Assembly: GCA_027492795.1 (NCBI GenBank)
Contig: JAPUEB010000020.1
Location: 1-64,000 of the forward strand
DNA: 64,000 nt
Direction of reading: 5' to 3'
Source of the DNA: Chryseobacterium sp.
GTDB lineage: Bacteria; Bacteroidota; Bacteroidia; Flavobacteriales; Weeksellaceae
The notes under the pieces were generated by a model. It saw nothing but the letters and a program-made list of their open reading frames with translations. It was not told the origin of the DNA and did no database searches. Of the stretch, positions 43,271-51,811 are shown one piece after another. The position numbers and the translations under genes were made by a program. The first letter of the stretch is position 1; the number at the start of each line of letters is the position of its first letter.

Positions 43271-43945
43271 ATGAATTTCTACGATCTTTTTCTGAAACCT
43301 TACGAAACCTACACGAATTTTCAGATTTTTTTGGAAGTTACGGCAACTTTTTTCGGAATTTTGAGTGTTTATTTTTCCATCAAAAAGAATATTTGGGTTT
43401 ATCCAACGGGAATTATTTCTACAGCACTCTACGTCTATATCCTCTTTAATTTCGGGCTTCTGGGCGATATGATGATTAATTTTTATTATACGGTGATGAG
43501 CATTTACGGCTGGATTTTGTGGGCAAAAAGTTCGGAAGACCACGTTCACGTTGAAGTTTCTTGGGCAAAGAAAAAAGAGTGGATTTACGGCGGAATTTTA
43601 TTTTTTTTAAGCTTGTTACTCGTTACCATCGTTTATTATTACAAACCGTTGATCGACAATAAATTTTCCATGCAAAACGTAACGCTTGGTTTGGATCATT
43701 TGGATTGGGCGAACTGGCTGGATGTTGTTACCACCGCAATTTTCCTTGTCGGGATGTGGTTTATGGCGAAACGCAGAATTGAAAACTGGATTTTTTGGAT
43801 TATTGGCGATATTATTTGCATTCCGATGATGATTTACAAAGGTTTGGGAATAACCTCATTGCAATATGTAGTCTTTACGGTGATGGCGATAATTGGCTTG
43901 CTGGAATGGATGAAAAATTTGAAAAAAGAAAATTCTAAACTCTAA
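43271..43945 (+). CDS. pnuC: PnuC-type nicotinamide riboside transporter
   Basis: The 224-residue membrane protein has about seven helices. PnuC features are the N-terminal amphipathic segment before TATFFGILSVYFSIKKNIWVYP, the core MINFYYTVMSIYGWILWAK, and WANWLDVVTTAIFLVGMWFMAKRRIENW. It imports nicotinamide riboside (or a related vitamin precursor) for NAD synthesis by facilitated diffusion. No kinase partner is next to it. The TauE/SafE gene follows by 20 bp. Confidence 0.9.
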   Translation: MNFYDLFLKPYETYTNFQIFLEVTATFFGILSVYFSIKKNIWVYPTGIISTALYVYILFNFGLLGDMMINFYYTVMSIYGWILWAKSSEDHVHVEVSWAKKKEWIYGGILFFLSLLLVTIVYYYKPLIDNKFSMQNVTLGLDHLDWANWLDVVTTAIFLVGMWFMAKRRIENWIFWIIGDIICIPMMIYKGLGITSLQYVVFTVMAIIGLLEWMKNLKKENSKL

Positions 43946-43965
43946 AAACAAAATTTTAGAAATTA

Positions 43966-44694
43966 ATGGAAGAAAAATACTGGCTTTTCTATCTTTTGGC
44001 GCTGGTTGCGGAAATTATCGGAACGGTAAGTGGTTTCGGTTCTTCCATCCTTTTTGTTCCTGTAGCTGCCTTGTTTTTTGATTTTCATGAGGTTTTGGGA
44101 ATTACGGCACTTTTTCACGTGTTCAGCAATATTTCGAAAATTTTTCTATTTCATAAAGGAATAAACAAAAAAATAGGTTTCACGCTTGGAATTCCGGCGG
44201 TAATTTCGGTGGCAATTGGCGCACTTCTAAGCAAATACGTTCCGCAAAAAGAACTGGAACTGGGTATGTGCATTGTTTTGGTTTTAGTGTCTATTTATTT
44301 AATTAAAAACTTCGACAAACCGCTTCTGCAAAACAATAAAAATCTTATTTCGGGCGGAATTGCCTCCGGATTTTTAGCCGGAATTATCGGAACAGGCGGC
44401 GCAATTCGTGGGATTGCTTTGACTGCATTCAATTTGCCTAAAGACATTTTCATCGCCACATCTTCGATGATTGATTTGGGTGTGGATTCCACGAGGGCGG
44501 TAATTTATTTCTTCAACGGATTTATGCAGGAAAAGTTCATTTGGATGCTTCCGCCGCTGATTGTTATTTCATTTTTGGGGAGTTGGCTCGGAAAACAGAT
44601 TTTGAAAAAAACTTCCGAAAAATTGTTCCGATACATCGTTTTGGGTGTGATAATCGTTACTTCGATGGTTCAGATTACCAAATATTTTTTGTGA
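43966..44694 (+). CDS. TauE/SafE-family sulfite or sulfur-compound exporter
   Basis: The 242-residue membrane protein has about eight helices in two repeated halves. The signature GTVSGFGSSILFVPVAAL near residues 18-35 and SGFLAGIIGTGGAIRGIAL near residues 130-150 are the paired Gly-rich loops of the TauE/SafE family. Members export sulfite, sulfoacetate or other anions. Its location next to the sulfide-oxidation genes makes export of an oxidised sulfur product reasonable. Confidence 0.88.
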   Translation: MEEKYWLFYLLALVAEIIGTVSGFGSSILFVPVAALFFDFHEVLGITALFHVFSNISKIFLFHKGINKKIGFTLGIPAVISVAIGALLSKYVPQKELELGMCIVLVLVSIYLIKNFDKPLLQNNKNLISGGIASGFLAGIIGTGGAIRGIALTAFNLPKDIFIATSSMIDLGVDSTRAVIYFFNGFMQEKFIWMLPPLIVISFLGSWLGKQILKKTSEKLFRYIVLGVIIVTSMVQITKYFL

Positions 44695-45395
44695 AATTTT
44701 AATAATAACTCAATGAAAAAATTATGGAAGTTTCATTGATATAAGAATTCTACAAATTATTTTTCATACAGCGAAAAAAGTTTAAAAGTGGAAACCCTTA
44801 TTCCATTAGTAAAAAAAGATTAAGATTCCACAAAAAAATCCTTATTTCCTTATTGTTATTGCAAAAATAAAAATTGATCTAATAATGGAATAAGGTTAAG
44901 TCTTCTCCTTCAACACTAAAGGTTACTAAAGGAATAAGGTTTTGATTTCACGGCTTTTTTAGGTTAAACCTCTTGTGCTTTTGCAAAAAAATTGCAATGA
45001 TCTGATTAAAAAAATTATAACACAAAGTTCGCAATGAAGATTTAAAAAAAAATTAATAAATTAGTTCGCAAAGGCACTTCGTTTAGCAAAAATCAAAGTT
45101 TAAAATAGCAATTCGTTTGTTAAGCGAAGCGGCTTTGCGAACGTAAAATATTGATTATTAAACGACTAAATCTTTGCGTTCTTTGCGATATAATCTGTCC
45201 CAAATGCACAACAAGTTGTGTTAAATTATATCTAATTCAACGGTTGAAAAAGCAGTCTTCCAATTAGAATCGAGTTTCTTATTCGTGTTTTCTTGAAAAA
45301 AATTGGGTTTTCATGCAAACTTATCCAATTTGCCTATTTCGTCCGATTCCTCAGCATAAGTTTAAACAAAATCTCCTACAATTTTTCACTTTTCG
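44695..45395. repeat. Gene-free region with two imperfect palindromic elements
   Basis: The first element has ends near 44793-44808 (ACCCTTATTCCATTA) and 44883-44897 (TAATGGAATAAGGTT). The second has 27-nt arms 45064-45090 (GTTCGCAAAGGC...) and 45116-45142 (...GGCTTTGCGAAC) with four mismatches. Sequence around 45170-45190 repeats TTTGCGTTCTTTGCGA. No open frame here looks coding. Confidence 0.55.
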
Positions 45396-45403
45396 TATCT
45401 TTG
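45396..45403 (+). promoter_or_regulatory. -7 box for dapF
   Basis: TATCTTTG, 32 bp before the ATG at 45436. It lies inside the longer open frame and so rules against the start at 45313. Confidence 0.6.
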
Positions 45404-45435
45404 CAAGCCGAATTCAAGTGAATTTCGGCTTTGTT

Positions 45436-46224
45436 ATGAAAAATACTTTAAAATTTTATAAATATCAAGGCACAGGAAACGATTTTGTGATGGTGGATAA
45501 CCGCGATCTGCAGTTTCCGAAAGACCAAAAACTGATCGAAAAACTGTGTGACAGACGATTTGGAATTGGCGGTGATGGTCTGATTTTGTTGGAAAATGAT
45601 CAGGAAAATTTTAAAAATGCAGACTTCAAAATGGTCTATTACAACTCCGACGGAAACGAGAGCACCATGTGCGGAAACGGCGGAAGATGCATCGTTGCTT
45701 TTGCCCATTTTTTGGATATTTTCGAAGAAAAATGCACCTTCAACGCGATTGACGGACTGCACGAAGCCGAGATAAAAAACGGAACCGTAAAACTGAAAAT
45801 GATTGACGTAGAAACCATCGCAAAAGACGGCAAAAACTGCGTTCTGAATACAGGTTCACCACATTTTGTGAAATTTGTAGAAGATGTGGAAAACTTTGAT
45901 GTTTACAAAAACGGTAACGAAATTCGAAATTCTGATACTTATAAAAAAGAAGGCATCAACGTAAATTTTGTTGAGAAAATTGCGGACGACGAACTTTTTG
46001 TAAGAACCTACGAACGCGGTGTGGAAGACGAAACTTTTAGTTGTGGAACGGGAGTTACCGCTTCTGCGCTCACCTTTATGAAAGATAAAAATTTGAATTC
46101 CATAAAAGTGAAGGTTTTAGGCGGAAATTTGAAGGTTTATGCCGAACAAGACGGCGAAAGTTTCAAAAATATTTGGCTGGAAGGACCAGCGAAACAGGTT
46201 TTTGAGGGAAAAACTTTAGTTTGA
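45436..46224 (+). CDS. dapF: Diaminopimelate epimerase
   Basis: The 262-residue enzyme converts LL- to meso-diaminopimelate for peptidoglycan and lysine synthesis. The two catalytic Cys are C79 in MCGNGGRC and C203 in [10 protein letters not shown]. The N-terminal [14 protein letters not shown] and EGINVNFVE segments are also diagnostic. Start at 45436 ([12 protein letters not shown]): the conserved N-terminus begins here and the promoter box lies just upstream. Confidence 0.96.
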   Translation: MKNTLKFYKYQGTGNDFVMVDNRDLQFPKDQKLIEKLCDRRFGIGGDGLILLENDQENFKNADFKMVYYNSDGNESTMCGNGGRCIVAFAHFLDIFEEKCTFNAIDGLHEAEIKNGTVKLKMIDVETIAKDGKNCVLNTGSPHFVKFVEDVENFDVYKNGNEIRNSDTYKKEGINVNFVEKIADDELFVRTYERGVEDETFSCGTGVTASALTFMKDKNLNSIKVKVLGGNLKVYAEQDGESFKNIWLEGPAKQVFEGKTLV

Positions 46225-46330
46225 AGACGGAAGTCCGAAGACCGAAGAAAACATTCGTTATTTATTAAACATTAATCATTAAAAAACTTATTAGTCTTCG
46301 GACTTCGGTCTACGGACTTCAGACTTAATT
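46225..46330. repeat. Inverted repeat between dapF and mltG
   Basis: AAGTCCGAAGACCGAAG (from 46231) faces CTTCGGACTTCGGTCTACGG (from about 46297). It separates two co-directional cell-wall genes. Confidence 0.55.
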
Positions 46331-47371
46331 ATGAAAAAAGGTTGTTCAATTTTTGCGATAATAGCACTTTTAATTCTGCTTGTGGGCGGATTTTTTGGTT
46401 TTAAGTTTTATAAAAAATATTACGGAAACAACGTGGAAAAAGAAGGCTACGTTTTGATTCCCCACCAATCCAACTTTAATGCGATTCTGGATTCTATTTC
46501 GCCTTATTTGAAAAATAAAGAGGAATTTAAGGATGTCGCAAAAGATAAAAATTTGGATAAATTTTTCAATGCAGGTCGATACAGAATTAAAAGCGGAACA
46601 AGCAATACAGACCTCGTGAATATGATAAAGGCCGGAAACCAAACGGAAAATACCTTCAGAATTGGTGATTTCTTCACGGTTTATCAAATGATTGGTAGAG
46701 TAACCAAAAAAACCGAACTGGATTCATTGAGATTTGCAAAAGACTTGAACCAAATTGCAACCGAAAAAGGCTATGCAAACGCAGAAGATTTGAAAAAATA
46801 TTTCTTCATCGATACGTACAACTTCTTCTGGACGGTAACGCCGAAAGAGTTTTTCAAAAAATTTGAAGACGATTACAAAGGTTTTTGGACTCCCGAAAGA
46901 ATTGCCAGAGAAAAAGCAACCGGACTTTCGCGCGAACAAATTTATGCAATGGCATCGCTGGTTTACAAAGAAACCGGCGGAAAACCGGACGAAATGAAAA
47001 CCGTAGCAGGACTGTACATGAACCGCTACAAAAAAGGGATGAAACTGCAAAGTGACCCTACCGTAATTTACGCCGTTGCAAAAGCCTCAAATTTCACGAA
47101 AGAGCCTATTAGAAGGGTTTTGTACAAGGATTTGCGCGAACCTTCACCTTACAATACATACGCAAACGCAGGAATTCCTCCGGGACCGATTTGTGTGGTG
47201 GATAAAAACTCCGTGGATGCCGTTTTGAATTACGAAAAAAATAATTACATCTACATGTGTGCAAATCCTGCAAAATTTGGCTACCACAAGTTCACTGCAA
47301 GCGATGTAGAACACGCCAAAAATGCGAAAGAATATCAGGATTGGCTGAACTCCAAAAACATCAAAAAGTAA
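46331..47371 (+). CDS. mltG: Endolytic murein transglycosylase MltG (YceG-like)
   Basis: The 346-residue enzyme has one N-terminal membrane helix (residues 5-25) and a periplasmic LysM-like plus YceG catalytic domain. The catalytic Glu is E214 in ASLVYKETGG. SDPTVIYAV and YANAGIPPGPICVVD are diagnostic. It cleaves nascent glycan strands and helps end their elongation. It follows dapF, with which it shares the cell-wall theme. Confidence 0.93.
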   Translation: MKKGCSIFAIIALLILLVGGFFGFKFYKKYYGNNVEKEGYVLIPHQSNFNAILDSISPYLKNKEEFKDVAKDKNLDKFFNAGRYRIKSGTSNTDLVNMIKAGNQTENTFRIGDFFTVYQMIGRVTKKTELDSLRFAKDLNQIATEKGYANAEDLKKYFFIDTYNFFWTVTPKEFFKKFEDDYKGFWTPERIAREKATGLSREQIYAMASLVYKETGGKPDEMKTVAGLYMNRYKKGMKLQSDPTVIYAVAKASNFTKEPIRRVLYKDLREPSPYNTYANAGIPPGPICVVDKNSVDAVLNYEKNNYIYMCANPAKFGYHKFTASDVEHAKNAKEYQDWLNSKNIKK

Positions 47372-47538
47372 AGTTTTAACAAACTTTAACAAACGAACGT
47401 TTAACATTTCTGGAAATTTTGCGTCTAATTAGTTGATTCAGAATTTCAGAAAATTCAAAATCCCACAAAATTTTTTGAAAATTTTATAATTTAAAATCAG
47501 CGCAAGTGAAGGAAATTTGCGCTTAAAATAATAATAAC

Positions 47539-50070
47539 ATGATTCATACTGAAATTATTCAGATTCTTACCAAGAAAACGCTTGGTCTTACCTTTGTACT
47601 ATCTGCAGCAGCAATGGCTTTCGCTCAACAAAAAGTAAATGTTAGCGGCAATATCGTAGATAAATCCAACAATCCTGTTCCCTACGCTTCTGTAAGTTTT
47701 GTACATAAGACTGACACAACATTAAGCGATGCTTCATTAACAGACGAAAAAGGTCATTACACACTTTCATTGGCTCCCGGTAACTACACCGTAACCGTTG
47801 AAGCTATCGATTTTAAAAAAATTACCACTTCCAAGCAAATTACAGCTGCCGGAAACATCGGAAATATAACTGTGGAAGCCGAATCTTCATCTACGCTTAC
47901 TCCCACCAAAGATATTGAAGGTGTTACCATTACGGCACAAGCTACAAAAGCGTATCGCGTGGAACTTGACAAAAAAACATACGATGTAAACCAAGATTTA
48001 ATAAGCAAAGGCGGAAATCTTCAGGATGTTTTGCAAAATGTACCTTCAGTTTCCGTAGATACAGACGGAACGGTTTCTATGCGCGGAAGCTCTAACGTGA
48101 GATTTTTGATCAATGGAAAACCTTCTGCACTATTGGGAATTGATGACGGAGCAAACGCTTTACAGTCTATTCCTGCAGACCAAATTGACAAAATTGAAGT
48201 AATTACCAATCCTTCTTCCAAATACGAAGCGAGCGGAACTGCGGGAATTTTGAATATTATTTTGAAAAAAAATAAAAAGATTGGTTTCAATGGAAGTGTT
48301 ACCGGCAGCATCGGATATCTACCGCAAACTTCTTTAAACACCAACCTAAGCTGGAGAAAAGATAAAGCAACATTTTTTCTGAACGGAGGCGGTGGCTACA
48401 GAGAAAGCAAAGGAAAAAACACGAACGATGCAATTTTCTACAATGCTAATTCTGTTTATCAAACACAAGAATCTCACCAAAATTCTGAAACAAACAGCTA
48501 CAACAGAAATTACAACGGTACTGCAGGTTTGGTGTACGATTTTACGGATAAAACCTCTGCAAATGCTTCCATTACTTTAAGACGTTTTGATAGCGAAAGT
48601 GATGGTTTTGTAGATTCGCGTTTTGCATATAATGGCATCAATGCAGGAAATACCAGTTTTCTTTATCCTCTTACCAAAAACAGAAACAGCATTGGACAAA
48701 ATACCAACAATGCAATGCAGGGAGATTTCGGAATCGACCAAAAATTGGATGATAATGGACAAAATTTATCGGTTTCTTTAAGCCTTCAAAAAAATAATTC
48801 GGCAGGAAATTCTGTAATTGAAAAATACTATAACGGTATTTTCAATGGTAAAGACAATGTGGATCAAAACACTGTTAATAAATCAATAGTCGGAAAAGTA
48901 GATTACGAAAAACCAATTGGCGAAAAATCTAAAATAGAAGCAGGTTACAGACTCGACAGAAATGTAAACGACTACGAATATTCTGTACTGAACGACGGCA
49001 TCATTAATCCTGATTTCACCAGCGTTACCAATTACAAAGAAATGATAAATGCCATCTACGCACAATTCAAAAGTAGAATTGGTGAAAAAATTGGTTATCA
49101 AGTTGGTTTGAGGGATGAAATTTCAAAAATTGATGTTGATTTCAGGAATTTGAGTGCAATTGAGCCTTCTATTAGAAAAAACTACAATAATATTTTCCCT
49201 ACGGTATTTTTGAGCTACGATTTTTCAAAAAACAACCAACTTTTATTGAATTATACCAGAAGAATCGACAGACCGCGTTCTTGGTTCATGGTTCCATTCA
49301 ATTCTTATAACGATAGCGATAATATTTTTACGGGAAATCCGAATCTGAACCCTTCGTACATCAATTCTTATGAGTTGGGCTACAGCATTTCCAAAAAGAA
49401 ATTTACGGTAAATCCTACAGTGTACTATCGTTTTACTGAAGATAATGTACAGATGACGAATATTTATAATGAGCAAAAATCAAGATTTGAAACCATGCCT
49501 TACAATATTGGTACAGAAAGCAGATACGGTTTGGATCTTAATTTCACCTACGATCCTTTTCCTTGGTTAAAACTTTTGGGTAGTGTAGACCTATTTGGAT
49601 ATGACAGCAATGGCTCTTTCACTTACAACTATAATTTGAACGGAGTTCCGATGACCAGAACACTGTCTTACGAAGGTAACGGGTTTTCTACGAGAACGAG
49701 ATTGACTACCACTTTTAGGCTCGACAAAACTTTCAGCATGCAGTTCCAAGGTTTCTATCGTGGCGGACAAAAAACTGCTACCACGAAACAGGATCCAATG
49801 TATGCGCTGAATTTTGGAGCTACAAAAACGATTTGGAACGGAAACGGAACGCTTGGTTTCAATATTCAAGATATTTTTGATACCCGAAACAGAACGTTCT
49901 ACAGCTTCGGCGATAATTTTGAGAGAAAATCTTATATGCAGTGGATGCCGAGACAGTTTTCTCTTTCTTTAACATACCGCTTCAAACAAGGCGATAAGGT
50001 GGATCAGCCAAAACGAAGAAGAGACATCAACAATAACGAAAACGGAGGTGATGATATGCCGCCAATGTAA
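47539..50070 (+). CDS. TonB-dependent-receptor-like outer-membrane protein
   Basis: The 843-residue protein has a signal peptide (about 1-29, SAAAMAFAQ), a CarboxypepD_reg-like Ig domain (VNVSGNIVDKSNNPVPYASV, residues about 33-115), a plug domain (LQDVLQNVPSVSVDTDGTVSMRG, ...IDKIEVITNPSSKYE) and a long C-terminal beta-barrel of the OMP_b-brl type ending FSLSLTYRFKQGDK. No SusD partner is adjacent, and the Met- and Pro-rich tail (GGDDMPPM) is notable. The ligand (metal, siderophore or peptide) cannot be read. Confidence 0.88.
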   Translation: MIHTEIIQILTKKTLGLTFVLSAAAMAFAQQKVNVSGNIVDKSNNPVPYASVSFVHKTDTTLSDASLTDEKGHYTLSLAPGNYTVTVEAIDFKKITTSKQITAAGNIGNITVEAESSSTLTPTKDIEGVTITAQATKAYRVELDKKTYDVNQDLISKGGNLQDVLQNVPSVSVDTDGTVSMRGSSNVRFLINGKPSALLGIDDGANALQSIPADQIDKIEVITNPSSKYEASGTAGILNIILKKNKKIGFNGSVTGSIGYLPQTSLNTNLSWRKDKATFFLNGGGGYRESKGKNTNDAIFYNANSVYQTQESHQNSETNSYNRNYNGTAGLVYDFTDKTSANASITLRRFDSESDGFVDSRFAYNGINAGNTSFLYPLTKNRNSIGQNTNNAMQGDFGIDQKLDDNGQNLSVSLSLQKNNSAGNSVIEKYYNGIFNGKDNVDQNTVNKSIVGKVDYEKPIGEKSKIEAGYRLDRNVNDYEYSVLNDGIINPDFTSVTNYKEMINAIYAQFKSRIGEKIGYQVGLRDEISKIDVDFRNLSAIEPSIRKNYNNIFPTVFLSYDFSKNNQLLLNYTRRIDRPRSWFMVPFNSYNDSDNIFTGNPNLNPSYINSYELGYSISKKKFTVNPTVYYRFTEDNVQMTNIYNEQKSRFETMPYNIGTESRYGLDLNFTYDPFPWLKLLGSVDLFGYDSNGSFTYNYNLNGVPMTRTLSYEGNGFSTRTRLTTTFRLDKTFSMQFQGFYRGGQKTATTKQDPMYALNFGATKTIWNGNGTLGFNIQDIFDTRNRTFYSFGDNFERKSYMQWMPRQFSLSLTYRFKQGDKVDQPKRRRDINNNENGGDDMPPM

Positions 50071-50425
50071 TTTGAAGTACGAAGTACGAATTGCGAATTA
50101 CGAATTACGAATTTTGAATCAAAAAAAATCAGGAAAATTTTCCTGATTTTTTTTATTATTTTTTTTGATGTTAAAGATATTTCACATGAATTTTCTTGAC
50201 TTTTAGCTTTCTCATCCTCAAGCGACAAGTCGCATGAGGTTAACATAATGTCGCACTCCGCGCGAAACAGCCTTTATAATAATAGTTTTCAATACATGAC
50301 AATTTTAAAACCACAAAAGTCACAAAAGTTTAAAAGTTTAAAAATAAACTTGTTAAAGGAAAAATAAGATTTCCGTGCAGGCTTTTTTCAATTTATAAAA
50401 AACTTTTGTTTGAGAATTTTCAGAT
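50071..50425. repeat. Gene-free region with tandem GAATTAC units, a terminator and a solo MITE end
   Basis: Just after the receptor stop, GAAGTAC/GAATTAC units repeat. A hairpin AAATCAGGAAAATTTTCCTGATTT with a T8 tail (50121-50154) follows and should terminate the receptor transcript. At 50303-50328 one end of the 4645-4807 element occurs alone. Confidence 0.65.
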
Positions 50426-51448
50426 TTAAGAATCTTGTCTTTTCTCCAAATACTTTTGCCATTCCCAAGTGGTTCGTAAAGCCTCTTGCAAAGAAGTATC
50501 TGCTTTCCAGCCGAGTTCTTTTTCGGCTTTGTCTGCATTTGCGTAAGCAATGGTAATATCTCCTGCTCTACGGTCGCAAATTTGGTAAGGAACAGCTACA
50601 TTATTGGCTTTTTCATATGCTTCAACAACTTCCAAAACAGAAGAACCTTTTCCGGTTCCTAGGTTGTAAATGTCGATTACTGTTTCCGCTTTTTCTGCAA
50701 TTAATTTTTTCAGGGCGGCAACGTGAGCTTTCGCCAAATCTACCACATAGATATAATCGCGAATTGCGGTTCCATCGGGAGTTGGATAGTCATTGCCCCA
50801 AACCGAAAGTTTTTCACGAATTCCGGCGGCAGTTTGTGTAACGTAAGGAATTAAGTTGTTTGGAATTCCGAGTGGAAGTTCTCCTAATTTTGCGGAAGGG
50901 TGCGCTCCTATTGGGTTGAAATACCTCAACAAAGAAATTTTTTTGTGATAAGCTGTCGCAAAATCTTTCAGAATTTCTTCGCCCATCTGTTTGGTTTTTC
51001 CATAGGAAGATTCGGGGGTTTTTAGCGGCGTATTTTCGTCAATGGGCATTTCATCAGCCTGTCCGTAAACGGTACATGATGAGCTGAAAATAAAGTTGGT
51101 GATATTTCTGTCTTTAAATTCCTGTAAAATATTGATTAATGAAAAAAGGTTGTTTTCATAATAATCCAAAGGTTTTTCCTGACTCTCTCCTACTGCTTTG
51201 AAAGCCGCAAAGTTGATGCATCCTTGGATTTTATGGGCATCAAAAACCTGTTTCAGCAGTTCTTTTCGTTTTAAATCAAAGGGATAGAAAAATGGTTTTT
51301 TTCCGGAAACATCTTCAATATTGTTTAAAATAAATTTTTCGGAATTAGAGAGGTCATCTACAATTACTACCTCAAAATCATTATTCAAAAGTTCCACCAC
51401 CGTATGCGAACCAATGTAGCCGAGACCACCTGTAACAAGTATTGCCAT
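50426..51448 (-). CDS. galE: UDP-glucose 4-epimerase
   Basis: The 340-residue SDR enzyme interconverts UDP-glucose and UDP-galactose. It has the NAD motif ILVTGGLGYIGSHTVVEL, the SSSCTVYG serine, the YxxxK pair in SSYGKTKQMGEE and RYFNPIGAHPS. DGTAIRDYIYVVDLA is also typical of GalE. Length is normal. A TACCTTTG -7 box precedes it. Confidence 0.94.
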   Translation of the reverse strand: MAILVTGGLGYIGSHTVVELLNNDFEVVIVDDLSNSEKFILNNIEDVSGKKPFFYPFDLKRKELLKQVFDAHKIQGCINFAAFKAVGESQEKPLDYYENNLFSLINILQEFKDRNITNFIFSSSCTVYGQADEMPIDENTPLKTPESSYGKTKQMGEEILKDFATAYHKKISLLRYFNPIGAHPSAKLGELPLGIPNNLIPYVTQTAAGIREKLSVWGNDYPTPDGTAIRDYIYVVDLAKAHVAALKKLIAEKAETVIDIYNLGTGKGSSVLEVVEAYEKANNVAVPYQICDRRAGDITIAYANADKAEKELGWKADTSLQEALRTTWEWQKYLEKRQDS

Positions 51449-51811
51449 TAATAATTACTTTTCGCAAAGGTACTAAAAAAGAAGCGCTTGAATGAATCAA
51501 ACACTTCTCCAAAAAAAATAAAAAAATTGAAAAAAATTACTTCTCCATCATTATACCTCTTCTTTTGATTGAATTACATGGTTTTTACAGTTTCAAATAT
51601 AGAAAAAATTTTTGAAATACATATACGTATTTTTACCTATTTTTTAAAATTTATGTTACATATTCACAAAAAATAAATTTATAGTGAATACACATGGGCA
51701 AATAGCAATATTTTCATTAATTTATTTTAAAACTTAAACCGTACAAAACAAACATAAAAATGACCGAGATTTCTCTCGGCCACTCCCTAAAAACTAATAA
51801 TGAAAACATTA
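51449..51811. promoter_or_regulatory. galE promoter region with two minus-strand terminators
   Basis: On the minus strand TACCTTTG (51465-51472) is a good -7 box 16 bp before galE. Upstream, GAAGTGTTTGA...TCAAGCGCTTC followed by T6 (51481-51507) and GACCGAGA...TCTCGG (51760-51780) look like terminators of the Ig-repeat gene. The 250 bp between them are AT-rich without genes. Confidence 0.55.

Noticed and set aside
45313-45435. Upstream extension of dapF by 41 codons
   Set aside because: A TATCTTTG -7 box lies within it (45396-45403) and the conserved DapF N-terminus begins at 45436.
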